Below, piece by piece: positions 8,130-16,039 of a stretch of 64,000 nucleotides of DNA. The stretch is taken from NCBI GenBank assembly GCA_018267545.1, contig JAFDYG010000477.1:1-64000 (forward strand). The letters are read 5' to 3'. The position numbers and the translations under genes were made by a program. Within the stretch, counting starts at the first letter, position 1, and each line of letters opens with the position of its first letter. The notes below the pieces were generated by a model, which did no database searches, was not told the DNA's origin, and saw only the letters and a list, made by a program, of their open reading frames with translations. The stretch is from Bacteroidota bacterium. GTDB lineage: Bacteria; Bacteroidota; Bacteroidia; Chitinophagales; Chitinophagaceae.

Positions 8130-10541
8130 ATGCATCGTTTTTGCAGCGCACTAATCGCGTTGATACTACTTAACCTTACCTCCTATGCCCAAAGGGCCGG
8201 CACCGGTATTGTCACCGGCAACATCCTCGAAAGAGAAACCGGTAAATCCATCCCCGGAGCTACCGTCTCCCTTATAAATCTTACCAACCCATCCGGCGGC
8301 CGTTCTGCCGCAACCTCCGGTGACGGAAGCTTCACCTTCAACGACCTCGCCTACGGCACCTACCGCCTGCAAGTCTCAGCCATCGGCTTCAACGCACTTT
8401 CCATCGACAGCATCCACATCCGGCAGGAAAGATCGGACTTCAACCTTAGTGACCTGAAGATGGCCCCCAAAAGCGCCGACATGGACGCCGTCGTTGTATA
8501 CGCCGAAAAACCCCTCATCCAAACCAAGGGTGGCAACCTCACTTTTAATGCGGCCGAATCACCCCTCAGCGCCGGCGCCAGCGCAAACGAGCTGCTGCGA
8601 AACGTGCCCCTCGTCGCCACCGACGCCAACGGCAACCTCATCGTCGAAGGAAAGACCCCCATCGTCCTCATCGACAGCAAACCGGTCAATCTCAACGCGC
8701 AGCAGCTACAGGACTTCCTCGACGCCCTCCCTGGCAACATGATCGAAAAGATCGAAGTCATGACCAACCCGCCGGCCGAATACGCCAACGAAAGCGGCAG
8801 CGTCATCAACATCGTCACCCGCAAAGGCCGCGTCGGCATCGGCGGCCGCCTCAACGTCTACGGCGGCACCCGCGGCGAATACGGCGCAAACACCAATATC
8901 AACTATAGAGATCATCACCTCGCGCTCAACTTCAGCATCGGCGACGGCTATAACAAATTCCAGGGCAACGGTCACTCCGAGCGGCAGAACATCTTTAAGG
9001 ATTCCACCAATTTTCTAAACACCACCAGCCGCTACACCAACACCAATACCCGTCCCAGCTCCCGTCTCAGCGTAGACTATGACCTGGACAAGCACAACTC
9101 CCTCAACGCCGTCTTCCAGGCCAACCAGAACAACTTTGACAATCATTCCAACACCGGCTATAGCTCCATCAATCACCTGGGAAGCCCCTTTGGCCTTAGC
9201 GATCGCACCACCGGCAGCGAAGGATACAACCTGAACCCGAACGCAAACCTGACCTTCCGCCATCGCGGCCTGCAGCCGGAGGAACAGCTGGAAGTCACCG
9301 GCTCTTACAACTACAGCCACAACAAAAGTGACCTCTCTTTCTTCCAGCAATATATCTCGTCCGGCACCGACTCTACCCAGCACACGCACAACGAAAGCCG
9401 GATCAAGAGCTACGAGATCCGGACCAACTACGACAAACCCCTAGACGCAAAAGCAAATACAATCCTATCGTTGGGAGGCTACTACAACTACAGCGGCAAC
9501 GACGTAAAAGTGACGACCAGCTTCCTCGACAAGAGCACACAGAATTTTGTCGTCAACGACCCGCTCAGCAGCGACCTCTTCTTCCTTCAAACCCGGACCA
9601 ACCTGCGCCTTTCCGTTCGCCAGACCATCGTCCATGGCCTCGTCTTCACCGGCGGAACTTCCGTAAACCGCACCCAGGTCGACTTCGATCTCTACAATAC
9701 CGGAAAGACGACAGGCAACACCTACTGGAACTGGCTGCCCTTCGGCAACATCAACAAATCCTGGGAGGACGGCTGGAACGCCACCCTCATCTACCGCCGT
9801 ACCATCCGCCGGCCCGGCCTCGACCAGATGAACCCCAGCATCGACTACTCCGACCCCTATAATATTAGATACGGTAACCCCCAATTGCTGCCCAGCCTAT
9901 CACATGAATTCAGCTTCAATGCAGGGAAAGGCAACAGCAAATACTACTTCAACGGCAGCATCGGCCTGAACAAAGTGCAAAACATCTTCACCCAGATCAC
10001 CACCCTCCAGCCCAACGGCACCACCCAAACCACCTACGATAACATCAGCAACCGCACCGAATACAACGCCGGCTCCTGGTCGGGCTACACCTTCTCCCGC
10101 GCCCTGAAAGTAAACATCGGTCTCAACTATATCTTCAGCCAATATGGCTCCTACGACAAGTCCGTCAACAAGTACCAGGACAACGGTTCCTTCTATTCCA
10201 ACTTCAACGTCAACTACATCCCCGCCAAGCTCTGGAACCTCAGCCTCTCCTGCCTCTATAACCGGAACGGTAACCCCCAGGGCGTATCCACCGCCACGGT
10301 CAATACCAACCTGGGCATCCAGCGCAAATTCTTCCAAAAGAAAATCATCGTCACCCTCAACGTCTCCGACCCCTTCATCCAGCAAAGCAACACCTCCCAG
10401 CTCCACGGCCCCAACTTCGACGTCCAGTCCTACAGCACCACCCAAACCCGCAACTACCGCTTAACCCTCAGCTATGACTGGAACCACACCGTCGACCGTG
10501 GCCGCAAACAAATCCTAAAAGCCGCCCACTACGGCGGCTAA
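8130..10541 (+). CDS. TonB-dependent outer-membrane receptor (OMP_b-brl_3 type)
   Basis: An 803-residue outer-membrane receptor. After a signal peptide (LILLNLTSYAQ) there is a CarboxypepD_reg-like domain at about 25-110 (GIVTGNILERETGKSIPGAT), then a plug-like region at about 125-230 (VVVYAEKPLIQTKGGNLTFN, MIEKIEVMTNPPAEYANESG, VINIVTRKGR) and a long barrel of the OMP_b-brl_3 family. This subfamily differs from SusC: it has no SusD partner and its cargo is generally unknown. Neither neighbour suggests a substrate. The gene stands alone, with more than 300 bases of AT-rich DNA downstream. Confidence 0.85.
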   Translation: MHRFCSALIALILLNLTSYAQRAGTGIVTGNILERETGKSIPGATVSLINLTNPSGGRSAATSGDGSFTFNDLAYGTYRLQVSAIGFNALSIDSIHIRQERSDFNLSDLKMAPKSADMDAVVVYAEKPLIQTKGGNLTFNAAESPLSAGASANELLRNVPLVATDANGNLIVEGKTPIVLIDSKPVNLNAQQLQDFLDALPGNMIEKIEVMTNPPAEYANESGSVINIVTRKGRVGIGGRLNVYGGTRGEYGANTNINYRDHHLALNFSIGDGYNKFQGNGHSERQNIFKDSTNFLNTTSRYTNTNTRPSSRLSVDYDLDKHNSLNAVFQANQNNFDNHSNTGYSSINHLGSPFGLSDRTTGSEGYNLNPNANLTFRHRGLQPEEQLEVTGSYNYSHNKSDLSFFQQYISSGTDSTQHTHNESRIKSYEIRTNYDKPLDAKANTILSLGGYYNYSGNDVKVTTSFLDKSTQNFVVNDPLSSDLFFLQTRTNLRLSVRQTIVHGLVFTGGTSVNRTQVDFDLYNTGKTTGNTYWNWLPFGNINKSWEDGWNATLIYRRTIRRPGLDQMNPSIDYSDPYNIRYGNPQLLPSLSHEFSFNAGKGNSKYYFNGSIGLNKVQNIFTQITTLQPNGTTQTTYDNISNRTEYNAGSWSGYTFSRALKVNIGLNYIFSQYGSYDKSVNKYQDNGSFYSNFNVNYIPAKLWNLSLSCLYNRNGNPQGVSTATVNTNLGIQRKFFQKKIIVTLNVSDPFIQQSNTSQLHGPNFDVQSYSTTQTRNYRLTLSYDWNHTVDRGRKQILKAAHYGG

Positions 10542-10650
10542 CCCCGCCTCCTGCTCATTCGTCATTATTCGCCTTGCCTTAAGCTTGCACCCACCAGTGT
10601 ACTCCCGCAATCAGTTCATTGTTTTCTAACTAATTGATTTATAATTAATC

Positions 10651-10712
10651 ATTATTATAAGTATAATTATAAAATATTCTATAAAAGAAATTATTATAAC
10701 TATAATTAAAAC
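10651..10712. repeat. Pair of near-identical AT-rich direct repeats
   Basis: The segments 10651-10674 and 10690-10712 share the pattern ATTATTATAA(G/C)TATAATTA with few differences, 39 bases apart (close to four helical turns). They lie about 135-195 bases upstream of the thioredoxin-like gene and could be bent DNA, a transcriptional enhancer-like element, or binding sites for a regulator. Confidence 0.55.
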
Positions 10713-10797
10713 TTTTCTTCCTTAAAGCCCCCATGTTCATTGTTCTTTAGAGCTAAATCGAGCCTGCGTGCACCAAAAATTTTGCCCAATAAAAATC

Positions 10798-10834
10798 TTG
10801 TACTACATTAGTATATTAATTTAGTAGACTAATA
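10798..10834 (+). promoter_or_regulatory. Bacteroidota-type promoter with overlapping palindrome
   Basis: TTG at 10798-10800 and TAATTTAG at 10818-10825 are spaced 17 bases apart and resemble the Bacteroidota -33 (TTG) and -7 (TAnnTTTG) elements, with one mismatch. Overlapping the -7 element is TTAGT-AG-ACTAA (10821-10832), a palindrome suited to repressor or activator binding. The gene starts at 10846, leaving only a very short leader. Confidence 0.4.
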
Positions 10835-10845
10835 ACACACACGAG

Positions 10846-12339
10846 ATGAAACACTACCTGCTCCTCCTCCTTATCCCGGCACTTCTGCCCACACAAAAGA
10901 CTTACTCCCAGCACGTCCGCACCATCAGCGGCCTGGTCACCTGCCACGAAGACGCCAGCCCATTGGAAGGCGTCCTGGTATACGCCAAAGGAACACAAAA
11001 AGCCTCCGGCTCTCAGCAGGACGGAATGTACTACCTCGAAGTTTCAGACAAAGACTCCATCCTCATCTTCAAGCACAACGAATTTCAAACCCAGGAAATA
11101 AAGCTGACGGCATGCTCCGAATACAACATCGCCCTGGATAAAGGCCAGTCAACCCCCTCCGCCGCCCAGCCGGCATCCGCCCCCTTCTCCCCCCTCGGCT
11201 CCTGGCGCGCCGTATTCCAGCTCCGCCCCGACGTCGAAGTCCCCATCAACTTCGACATCCGCCCCACTACCTCCGGCAAGCAAAAAGTATTCTTCCGCAA
11301 CGGCGACGAACAATTCGAAGGCGGCTGGGTAAGACAAGAACAAGACTCCCTCTTCCTCCTCCTCGACCAGTTCGACAACGAGCTCGCATTTAAAATCAGC
11401 GACGGAACTCTCTCCGGCGCACTACGCAAGCAGGACCACTCCGGCTTCTCCCTGCCCGTAAAAGCCGAACCCGGCCAAACATCCCGCTTCAAAGAAACAG
11501 GCACAGCACCCGCCGGCGACTTCTCCGGAACCTATGACGTCATATTCCGCTCCGAAAACGGCAAAGAAGAAAAAGCCGTCGGCCTCTTCCGACAAAAAGG
11601 TAACAAGCTAAGCGGCACCTTCCTCCGCGTCACCGGCGACTCCCGCTACCTCGAAGGCCTCGTAGAAGGCGACCAATTTTACCTATCCTCCTTCATCGGC
11701 TCCAGCCCCTCTTACTACAAAGGCAGCTTCTCGAAAGACGGCAAGCTGACAGGCGAAATCGTCGGCTCCCGCAGCAGCACCGCCTTCACCGGCGTCTCAA
11801 ATCCAAAAGCCGCCCTCCCCGATCCTTACAAGCTCACCCACCTCAAAGAAGGCTATAGCTCATTCGACTTTTCCTTCCCCGACATCGATGGTCACACCGT
11901 TTCATTAAAAGACCCAAAATTCAAAGACAAAGTCGTCATCGTAACCATCGGCGGTACCTGGTGCCCCAACTGCGTCGACGAAACCTCCTTCCTCGCACCC
12001 TGGTACAAAGCCAACCACGCTCGAGGCGTTGAAGTCGTCACCATTCAATACGAACGCCAAACCGACCCCGCCTTTGTCAAAAAAGTCCTGACCCGCTTCC
12101 GCGACAAATACGACATCACCTACACCCAGGTCTTCGGCGGCATCGCCGACAAAGCAGAAGTCGCCAAATCCCTCCCTTCCCTCAACACTTTCCTCGCCTT
12201 CCCCACCACCATCATCATAGACAGGAAGGGTAGGGTAGCCCAAATCCATACCGGCTACTCCGGCCCCGCCACCGGCGAATACTACACCCAATTCGTAGAG
12301 GAATTCAATAAAGAAATCGACACCCTTTTAAAAAATTAG
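10846..12339 (+). CDS. TlpA-like thioredoxin with N-terminal CarboxypepD_reg domain
   Basis: A 497-residue exported thiol-disulfide protein. Signal peptide to about residue 22, then a CarboxypepD_reg-like Ig domain at about 24-95 (TISGLVTCHEDASPLEGVLV). A middle beta-rich region at about 105-320 contains two related blocks (FNFDIRP/GKQKVFFRNGDEQFEGGW, then FSGTYDVIF and GNKLSGTFLRVTGDSRYLEG). A TlpA/AhpC-type thioredoxin domain at about 340-490 carries the active site WCPNC, Cys373 and Cys376. It probably reduces or isomerises disulfides in the periplasm or at the cell surface. The Ig-domain fusion is not the usual TlpA layout. The gene is convergent with the AAA ATPase and has its own promoter-like upstream region. 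Confidence 0.82.
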   Translation: MKHYLLLLLIPALLPTQKTYSQHVRTISGLVTCHEDASPLEGVLVYAKGTQKASGSQQDGMYYLEVSDKDSILIFKHNEFQTQEIKLTACSEYNIALDKGQSTPSAAQPASAPFSPLGSWRAVFQLRPDVEVPINFDIRPTTSGKQKVFFRNGDEQFEGGWVRQEQDSLFLLLDQFDNELAFKISDGTLSGALRKQDHSGFSLPVKAEPGQTSRFKETGTAPAGDFSGTYDVIFRSENGKEEKAVGLFRQKGNKLSGTFLRVTGDSRYLEGLVEGDQFYLSSFIGSSPSYYKGSFSKDGKLTGEIVGSRSSTAFTGVSNPKAALPDPYKLTHLKEGYSSFDFSFPDIDGHTVSLKDPKFKDKVVIVTIGGTWCPNCVDETSFLAPWYKANHARGVEVVTIQYERQTDPAFVKKVLTRFRDKYDITYTQVFGGIADKAEVAKSLPSLNTFLAFPTTIIIDRKGRVAQIHTGYSGPATGEYYTQFVEEFNKEIDTLLKN

Positions 12340-12385
12340 TCTGCAGAACACGCTATAGCCCATATCCGACGCATTCAAGATCCTC

Positions 12386-13549
12386 CTAATCGGAAACATC
12401 CTTCCAGCTCAATACGCGGTAATTTGTTCTTTCTTGGTTCTCGGCACCGCCATAGATCAAGGTTTTGGCGACAGCCTCAGGACTTGCAAGCATTTCAAAA
12501 CGATCCATTTGCTTGAATAAACCGGAATTGATAGTTTCAGTAGCTTTAATTTCGTAGATAGAAAACCCGGAAATGGTTTTCTGCAATAAGTCTACTTCGT
12601 TGGCGTTCGAATCCTGCCAAAAGAAATAATCCTGATGAAGGTACAAGTGGTGATTTCTCTTTTGGAATTCTGCCACAATCATATTTTCAAAAGCTGCACC
12701 TTTTAAGTCGGCGGTTTCGAGATCGCCTGCTGTTCGCATACCCAGGAGATAGGTCAAAAGACCAGTGTCATAGAAATATAGTTTTGACGTTTTCGTCAGT
12801 CGTTTATTGAAGTTTTTATAATAAGGCTGAAGAAAAAAGATGATATAGCTGCTTTCTAATAGAGAAAGCCAGGCTTTGGCAGTATTGTGAGAAATGTCAC
12901 ATTCATTGGCAAGGGCGCTGTAGTTTAATAATTGCCCTGCCCTGCCCGCACAAAGGCCGATAAAGGTCCGGAATAGTTTAAGATCGCGAATATGGAGGAG
13001 TTCCGTAACATCCTTCTCTATATAAGTCTGGATATAGTTGGAATAAAAAATATCAGGTTCGATCTGCCGGTCAAAAATGGCTGGATAAAATCCGTTGATG
13101 GCTGTTTTCGAGTAGGTCGAAGGTAAAAGGTTATCGGCTTTTAGTTCACTAAAGTCAAAAGGAAGCAGTTTGAACAACGCTACTCTTCCGGCAAGTGACT
13201 GCGTAATACTATTAATTAGATGAAAGTTCTGAGAGCCGGATAAAATGAATTGGCCCATCTGCCGGGATTCATCTACCCTGTTTTGAATATAAGAGAACAA
13301 TTCAGGAGCGCGCTGCACTTCGTCGAAAATAACCCGTTGGGGATATCTGTTTAGAAACCCTACTGGATCTTCAGTTGCAAAGGACCGGATATTCGGGCTT
13401 TCAAGAGACACATAATCATATTCGTTGAACAAAGATTTCAACAACGTAGTCTTACCGGATTGTCTAGGACCGGTAACTGCTACAACCGGGAATTTGGTCA
13501 ATTGAGCTCTAATAATTGGAGCGATCCTTCTTGTAATAAGCCTGCTCAT
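12386..13549 (-). CDS. AAA ATPase with DUF4143 domain
   Basis: A 387-residue cytoplasmic ATPase of the AAA_14/DUF4143 type. Walker A is GPRQSGKTT at residues 27-35, Walker B is RVIFDEVQ, and a sensor-like LSGSQNF follows. The DUF4143 part (about 190-380) contains AKAWLSLLESSYIIFFLQPY, a winged-helix-like segment, and an ADLKGAAFENMIVAEF segment with a nuclease-like strand (FWQDSNANEVDLL, YEIKATET). Function in bacteria is unclear; it is common in accessory DNA. The start at 13549 (MSRLITRR) is the usual family start; an upstream in-frame ATG at 13600 adds 17 residues that look non-coding. Base composition is visibly more AT- and G-rich on the + strand than the neighbours, a sign of transfer. 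Confidence 0.85.
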   Translation of the reverse strand: MSRLITRRIAPIIRAQLTKFPVVAVTGPRQSGKTTLLKSLFNEYDYVSLESPNIRSFATEDPVGFLNRYPQRVIFDEVQRAPELFSYIQNRVDESRQMGQFILSGSQNFHLINSITQSLAGRVALFKLLPFDFSELKADNLLPSTYSKTAINGFYPAIFDRQIEPDIFYSNYIQTYIEKDVTELLHIRDLKLFRTFIGLCAGRAGQLLNYSALANECDISHNTAKAWLSLLESSYIIFFLQPYYKNFNKRLTKTSKLYFYDTGLLTYLLGMRTAGDLETADLKGAAFENMIVAEFQKRNHHLYLHQDYFFWQDSNANEVDLLQKTISGFSIYEIKATETINSGLFKQMDRFEMLASPEAVAKTLIYGGAENQERTNYRVLSWKDVSD

Positions 13550-13685
13550 ATAAGCTTGTTTATCAATGCTATTGCCAAATATCTTAAATGTAATTGACAA
13601 TTATCCTACAACAAATTTACAATTTTCATAGAAAATATTGACAACTATCATTATAAACCTCAGCATCTTAGCTCAATCCCGCTCC

Positions 13686-13720
13686 TACTCTTGAGGTTTC
13701 AAAATGAAACCTCAAGAGTA
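13686..13720. repeat. Perfect 15-bp inverted repeat in a divergent intergenic region
   Basis: The arms 13686-13700 and 13706-13720 are exact reverse complements around the loop AAAAT. The element sits between the start of the minus-strand ATPase and the start of the plus-strand ORF6N gene, so neither gene reads into it as a terminator. It could be an operator, a leader hairpin of the ORF6N mRNA, or a small palindromic repeat element. Confidence 0.75.
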
Positions 13721-13812
13721 TCTATTTGAAAATCAACAATCTGCCAACCCCCAATTTCCCCTTCAGAATGCGCTAAAAATTCTTAATTTGATCGCCGACA
13801 AAGCGATAATCC

Positions 13813-14349
13813 ATGGAAATAATAAGAAGCATCCAAAACCGCATCTACGAAATAAGAGGAGAAAGAGTCATGCTGGACCGCGACCTCGCACGCCTCTACG
13901 AGATTGAAACTAAATCACTTAACCTTTCCGTAAAAAGAAACATCGAACGTTTTCCCAGCGACTTCATGTTCCAGCTCACCAAAGAAGAGTTCGAATCCGT
14001 AAGGTTCCAAATTGAATCGCTAGAAAAAGGCGAAGTCCAGCAAAGCTGGGGCGGAACACGATACCTCCCCTACGCCTTCACCGAACAAGGCGTCGCCATG
14101 CTCAGCGGCATCATCAGCTCCGGCAAAGCAATCAGCATGAACATCGCCATCATGAGAGCCTTCGTCGCCGTTCGCCGCATCATCTTCAAAGAAACCAACG
14201 TCGCAGCACAAATCGAAGAAGCAAAAAATCGCCTAAGCGAGCACGATACCCAGCTAAACAACATCTACGACGCCATGGAAAACCTGCTCGACGAAAAAGC
14301 CGCACAAAAGAAATGGGACGACCGGGAAAGAATAGGCTTTAAACGCTAA
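13813..14349 (+). CDS. ORF6N domain-containing protein
   Basis: A 178-residue protein with an N-terminal ORF6N domain (PF10543) at about 5-90: IYEIRGERVMLDRDLARLYE, the helix LNLSVKRNIERFP followed by DFMFQLTKEEF, and the closing YAFTEQGVAML. ORF6N and KilA-N/Bro proteins are DNA-binding proteins first described in phages, also frequent on bacterial chromosomes. The C-terminal part (about 125-170) is a charged helix, possibly a coiled coil. It sits beside the DUF4143 ATPase, again in lower-GC DNA, and may be part of the same acquired segment; no other phage gene is visible nearby. Confidence 0.85.
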   Translation: MEIIRSIQNRIYEIRGERVMLDRDLARLYEIETKSLNLSVKRNIERFPSDFMFQLTKEEFESVRFQIESLEKGEVQQSWGGTRYLPYAFTEQGVAMLSGIISSGKAISMNIAIMRAFVAVRRIIFKETNVAAQIEEAKNRLSEHDTQLNNIYDAMENLLDEKAAQKKWDDRERIGFKR

Positions 14350-14373
14350 CCGCCCCGAACCCCCGAAGCGCGG

Positions 14374-14449
14374 CCCCCCTGAACCCCGACCCCCCAAACC
14401 CATAAAGCCTCCAACCCCCAACCCCCACACCCCAACCCCACACCCACCC
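14374..14449. repeat. C-run tract, G-quadruplex-capable on the minus strand
   Basis: Two blocks of closely spaced C-runs (14374-14401 and 14415-14449) each meet the pattern of four runs of at least three with loops of seven or fewer. The minus strand could fold into G-quadruplexes and the plus strand into an i-motif. The tract lies directly upstream of the membrane-protein gene at 14457. Confidence 0.6.
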
Positions 14450-14456
14450 TCATCCT

Positions 14457-14975
14457 ATGGCTACCTTATCCATCCGCCAAAAAGCCGCCATCCTCAATCT
14501 ATTTGTTCTATTCATCCTCCTGGCCGATGGCTTTCTCCTGCCTTTTACCCAAACACGACAAATCTATAACCACTGCTACACTACTAATGAAGAATCCCGC
14601 ATGTCCGAACGTGGCTACCCCACCGATCATTTCCTGTTCATGTCCGGCACCGAGATTACAGGTTCTTCATCCGATGAGCTCTCAGAGCTCGACCATATAA
14701 ACACCGGCGATACCGTCTACTTCGAGAAGTCCCTTCTATTTAAAAAAATCATGATCCTCCGTTTCCACAGCCAATCCGGCCCCACCCGGATAACCCTTTC
14801 CCCATTCTATAGAATTAACTTCACCTGGTCGTTTGTTTTATCAATTGTTGCTTGCTTAACCTATCTCCTTCCCTGGGATCTCCTCAAAAATCCCAAATGG
14901 AAAGAACGCCTCATCATCTATACTTCCATGTTTAACGCCTACAATGCAATTATGTACTTTATCATTCTTCAATAA
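14457..14975 (+). CDS. Small membrane protein of unknown function, long paralogue
   Basis: I recognise no family for this 172-residue protein. It has an N-terminal hydrophobic segment (LNLFVLFILLADGFLLP), a soluble extracytoplasmic loop of about 90 residues, a second membrane segment (WSFVLSIVACLTYLLPW) and a third near the C-terminus (MFNAYNAIMYFIIL). The following gene encodes a clear paralogue sharing FLLP-x3-TRQI, GDT-x-Y-x2-KSLL and LPW-x2-K-N-x-KW-x-ER. The two genes are nine bases apart, pointing to a tandem duplication and one operon. A role in the membrane is evident; anything more specific would be a guess. Confidence 0.65.
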   Translation: MATLSIRQKAAILNLFVLFILLADGFLLPFTQTRQIYNHCYTTNEESRMSERGYPTDHFLFMSGTEITGSSSDELSELDHINTGDTVYFEKSLLFKKIMILRFHSQSGPTRITLSPFYRINFTWSFVLSIVACLTYLLPWDLLKNPKWKERLIIYTSMFNAYNAIMYFIILQ

Positions 14976-14984
14976 CGCCCCCCA

Positions 14985-15374
14985 ATGCCCTACTTCACCC
15001 TCCACCGCACCCTCGCTGTCATCAGCCTCTCCATCCTCCTCCTCCTCGCAGCCGACACCTTCCTCTTACCCCCCTCCCATACCCGTCAAATCTTCGATTA
15101 CCGCTACTTCGTCGAATCCCGGGGCACTTATCGCAGCCATACTCACTACACCTCCGATTTCATAAAAACAAAATCCGGCGAAGACTTCCAGATCCCAGCC
15201 AACCTGGAAAAGGCCAATCTTAATCTCAAAGAAGGCGACACCTTCTACCTCGACAAATCCCTCCTCCACCTCCTTCCCTGGCAAGTCATCAAAAACAATA
15301 AATGGAACGAGCGTGTCATCTTCTTCTCCTGTGCCGTCACCGCCCTCCTGATCTTCTACTATTTCTATCACTAA
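14985..15374 (+). CDS. Small membrane protein of unknown function, short paralogue
   Basis: This 129-residue protein is a shortened relative of its upstream neighbour. It keeps the N-terminal membrane anchor (LAVISLSILLLLAADTFLLP), the HTRQI motif, GDTFYLDKSLL and the C-terminal membrane segment (VIFFSCAVTALLIFYYFY). It lacks the roughly 43 residues between KSLL and LPW that contain the middle membrane segment of the longer protein. The frame is intact across the joint, so this looks like an in-frame deletion rather than decay. Losing one membrane segment would reverse the expected side of the C-terminal helix. Confidence 0.62.
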   Translation: MPYFTLHRTLAVISLSILLLLAADTFLLPPSHTRQIFDYRYFVESRGTYRSHTHYTSDFIKTKSGEDFQIPANLEKANLNLKEGDTFYLDKSLLHLLPWQVIKNNKWNERVIFFSCAVTALLIFYYFYH

Positions 15375-15513
15375 ATCCCTGAAACGTACAACATATTCCC
15401 AAATACGTACAAATCTATCGCCCTTGCTTGCGTGAACTTTGCATCATCCATCGAACAGAGCCCATCATAAAACAGAACCAACAGAACCATTCATCGAACG
15501 CAAAGCCAAACGC

Positions 15514-16035
15514 ATGAAATCCTTCTACACACTCGCCCTGGCGATAACCACCCTCACCCAGGCACATGCCCAGGACATCCCCGTCCCCCATTCCCTCACC
15601 ATCGACAAAACCCTCTCCCCATCCCAGGCCAAAATAATGCAGGAAACCACCCTCAGCTTCTACGCCTTCTGGAACACCGGCAAAAAACAATACCTCGATA
15701 AAGTCATATCCCCCACATTCAAAGACAACACACTCCCCGAAGGACGCCCACAAGGCCCCACCGGCCCCTCCTTCGCCTCAGAAACCTTCCGCAAAGCCGT
15801 CCCCGACCTCAAATGCACCGTCAACGACCTGCTGATCACCGGTGAAAAATCAACGATCCGCATGCAGTTTACCGGTACCTTTACCGGCGTATTTAAAGAC
15901 CAAAAAGGAAAAGGACAGCACATCAGCTTCCTCGCCATCGATATCCTCCACATAAAAGACGGTAAAATCATAGAAGACTGGCACCTCGAAGACAACCTCA
16001 CCCTATTGCAGCAACTGGAAGTGATAAAAAAATAA
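15514..16035 (+). CDS. Secreted SnoaL-like ester cyclase family protein
   Basis: A 173-residue protein with a signal peptide (TLALAITTLTQAHAQ) followed by a SnoaL-like NTF2 fold: ETTLSFYAFWNTGKKQYLDKV at the start, PTGPSFASETFRKAVPDLKC in the middle and the family-typical ending DILHIKDGKIIEDWHLEDN. SnoaL proteins act as polyketide cyclases, but most homologues are annotated only as ester cyclases. I chose ATG 15514; an open frame back to 15439 only adds a hydrophilic stretch before the signal peptide. The SDR oxidoreductase starts four bases after the stop, so the two are very likely cotranscribed and may act on the same small molecule. Confidence 0.82.
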   Translation: MKSFYTLALAITTLTQAHAQDIPVPHSLTIDKTLSPSQAKIMQETTLSFYAFWNTGKKQYLDKVISPTFKDNTLPEGRPQGPTGPSFASETFRKAVPDLKCTVNDLLITGEKSTIRMQFTGTFTGVFKDQKGKGQHISFLAIDILHIKDGKIIEDWHLEDNLTLLQQLEVIKK

Positions 16036-16039
16036 ATAT

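Larger units (their letters stand above)
10542..10845. other. AT-rich intergenic region
   Basis: This 304-base gap has no coding potential that I can support. The first 80 bases resemble neighbouring C-rich DNA. From about 10620 to 10720 it becomes almost pure A/T and carries two near-identical AT-rich repeats. The last 50 bases hold a promoter-like sequence for the thioredoxin-like gene. Confidence 0.7.

Noticed and set aside
13704..13907. Open frame starting inside the 15-bp inverted repeat
   Set aside because: It overlaps the ORF6N gene in another frame and has no recognisable content.
12386..14349. Prophage or mobile element around the ATPase and ORF6N genes
   Set aside because: Composition differs, but there is no integrase, transposase, terminal repeat, tRNA or further phage gene, so only possible transfer is stated.
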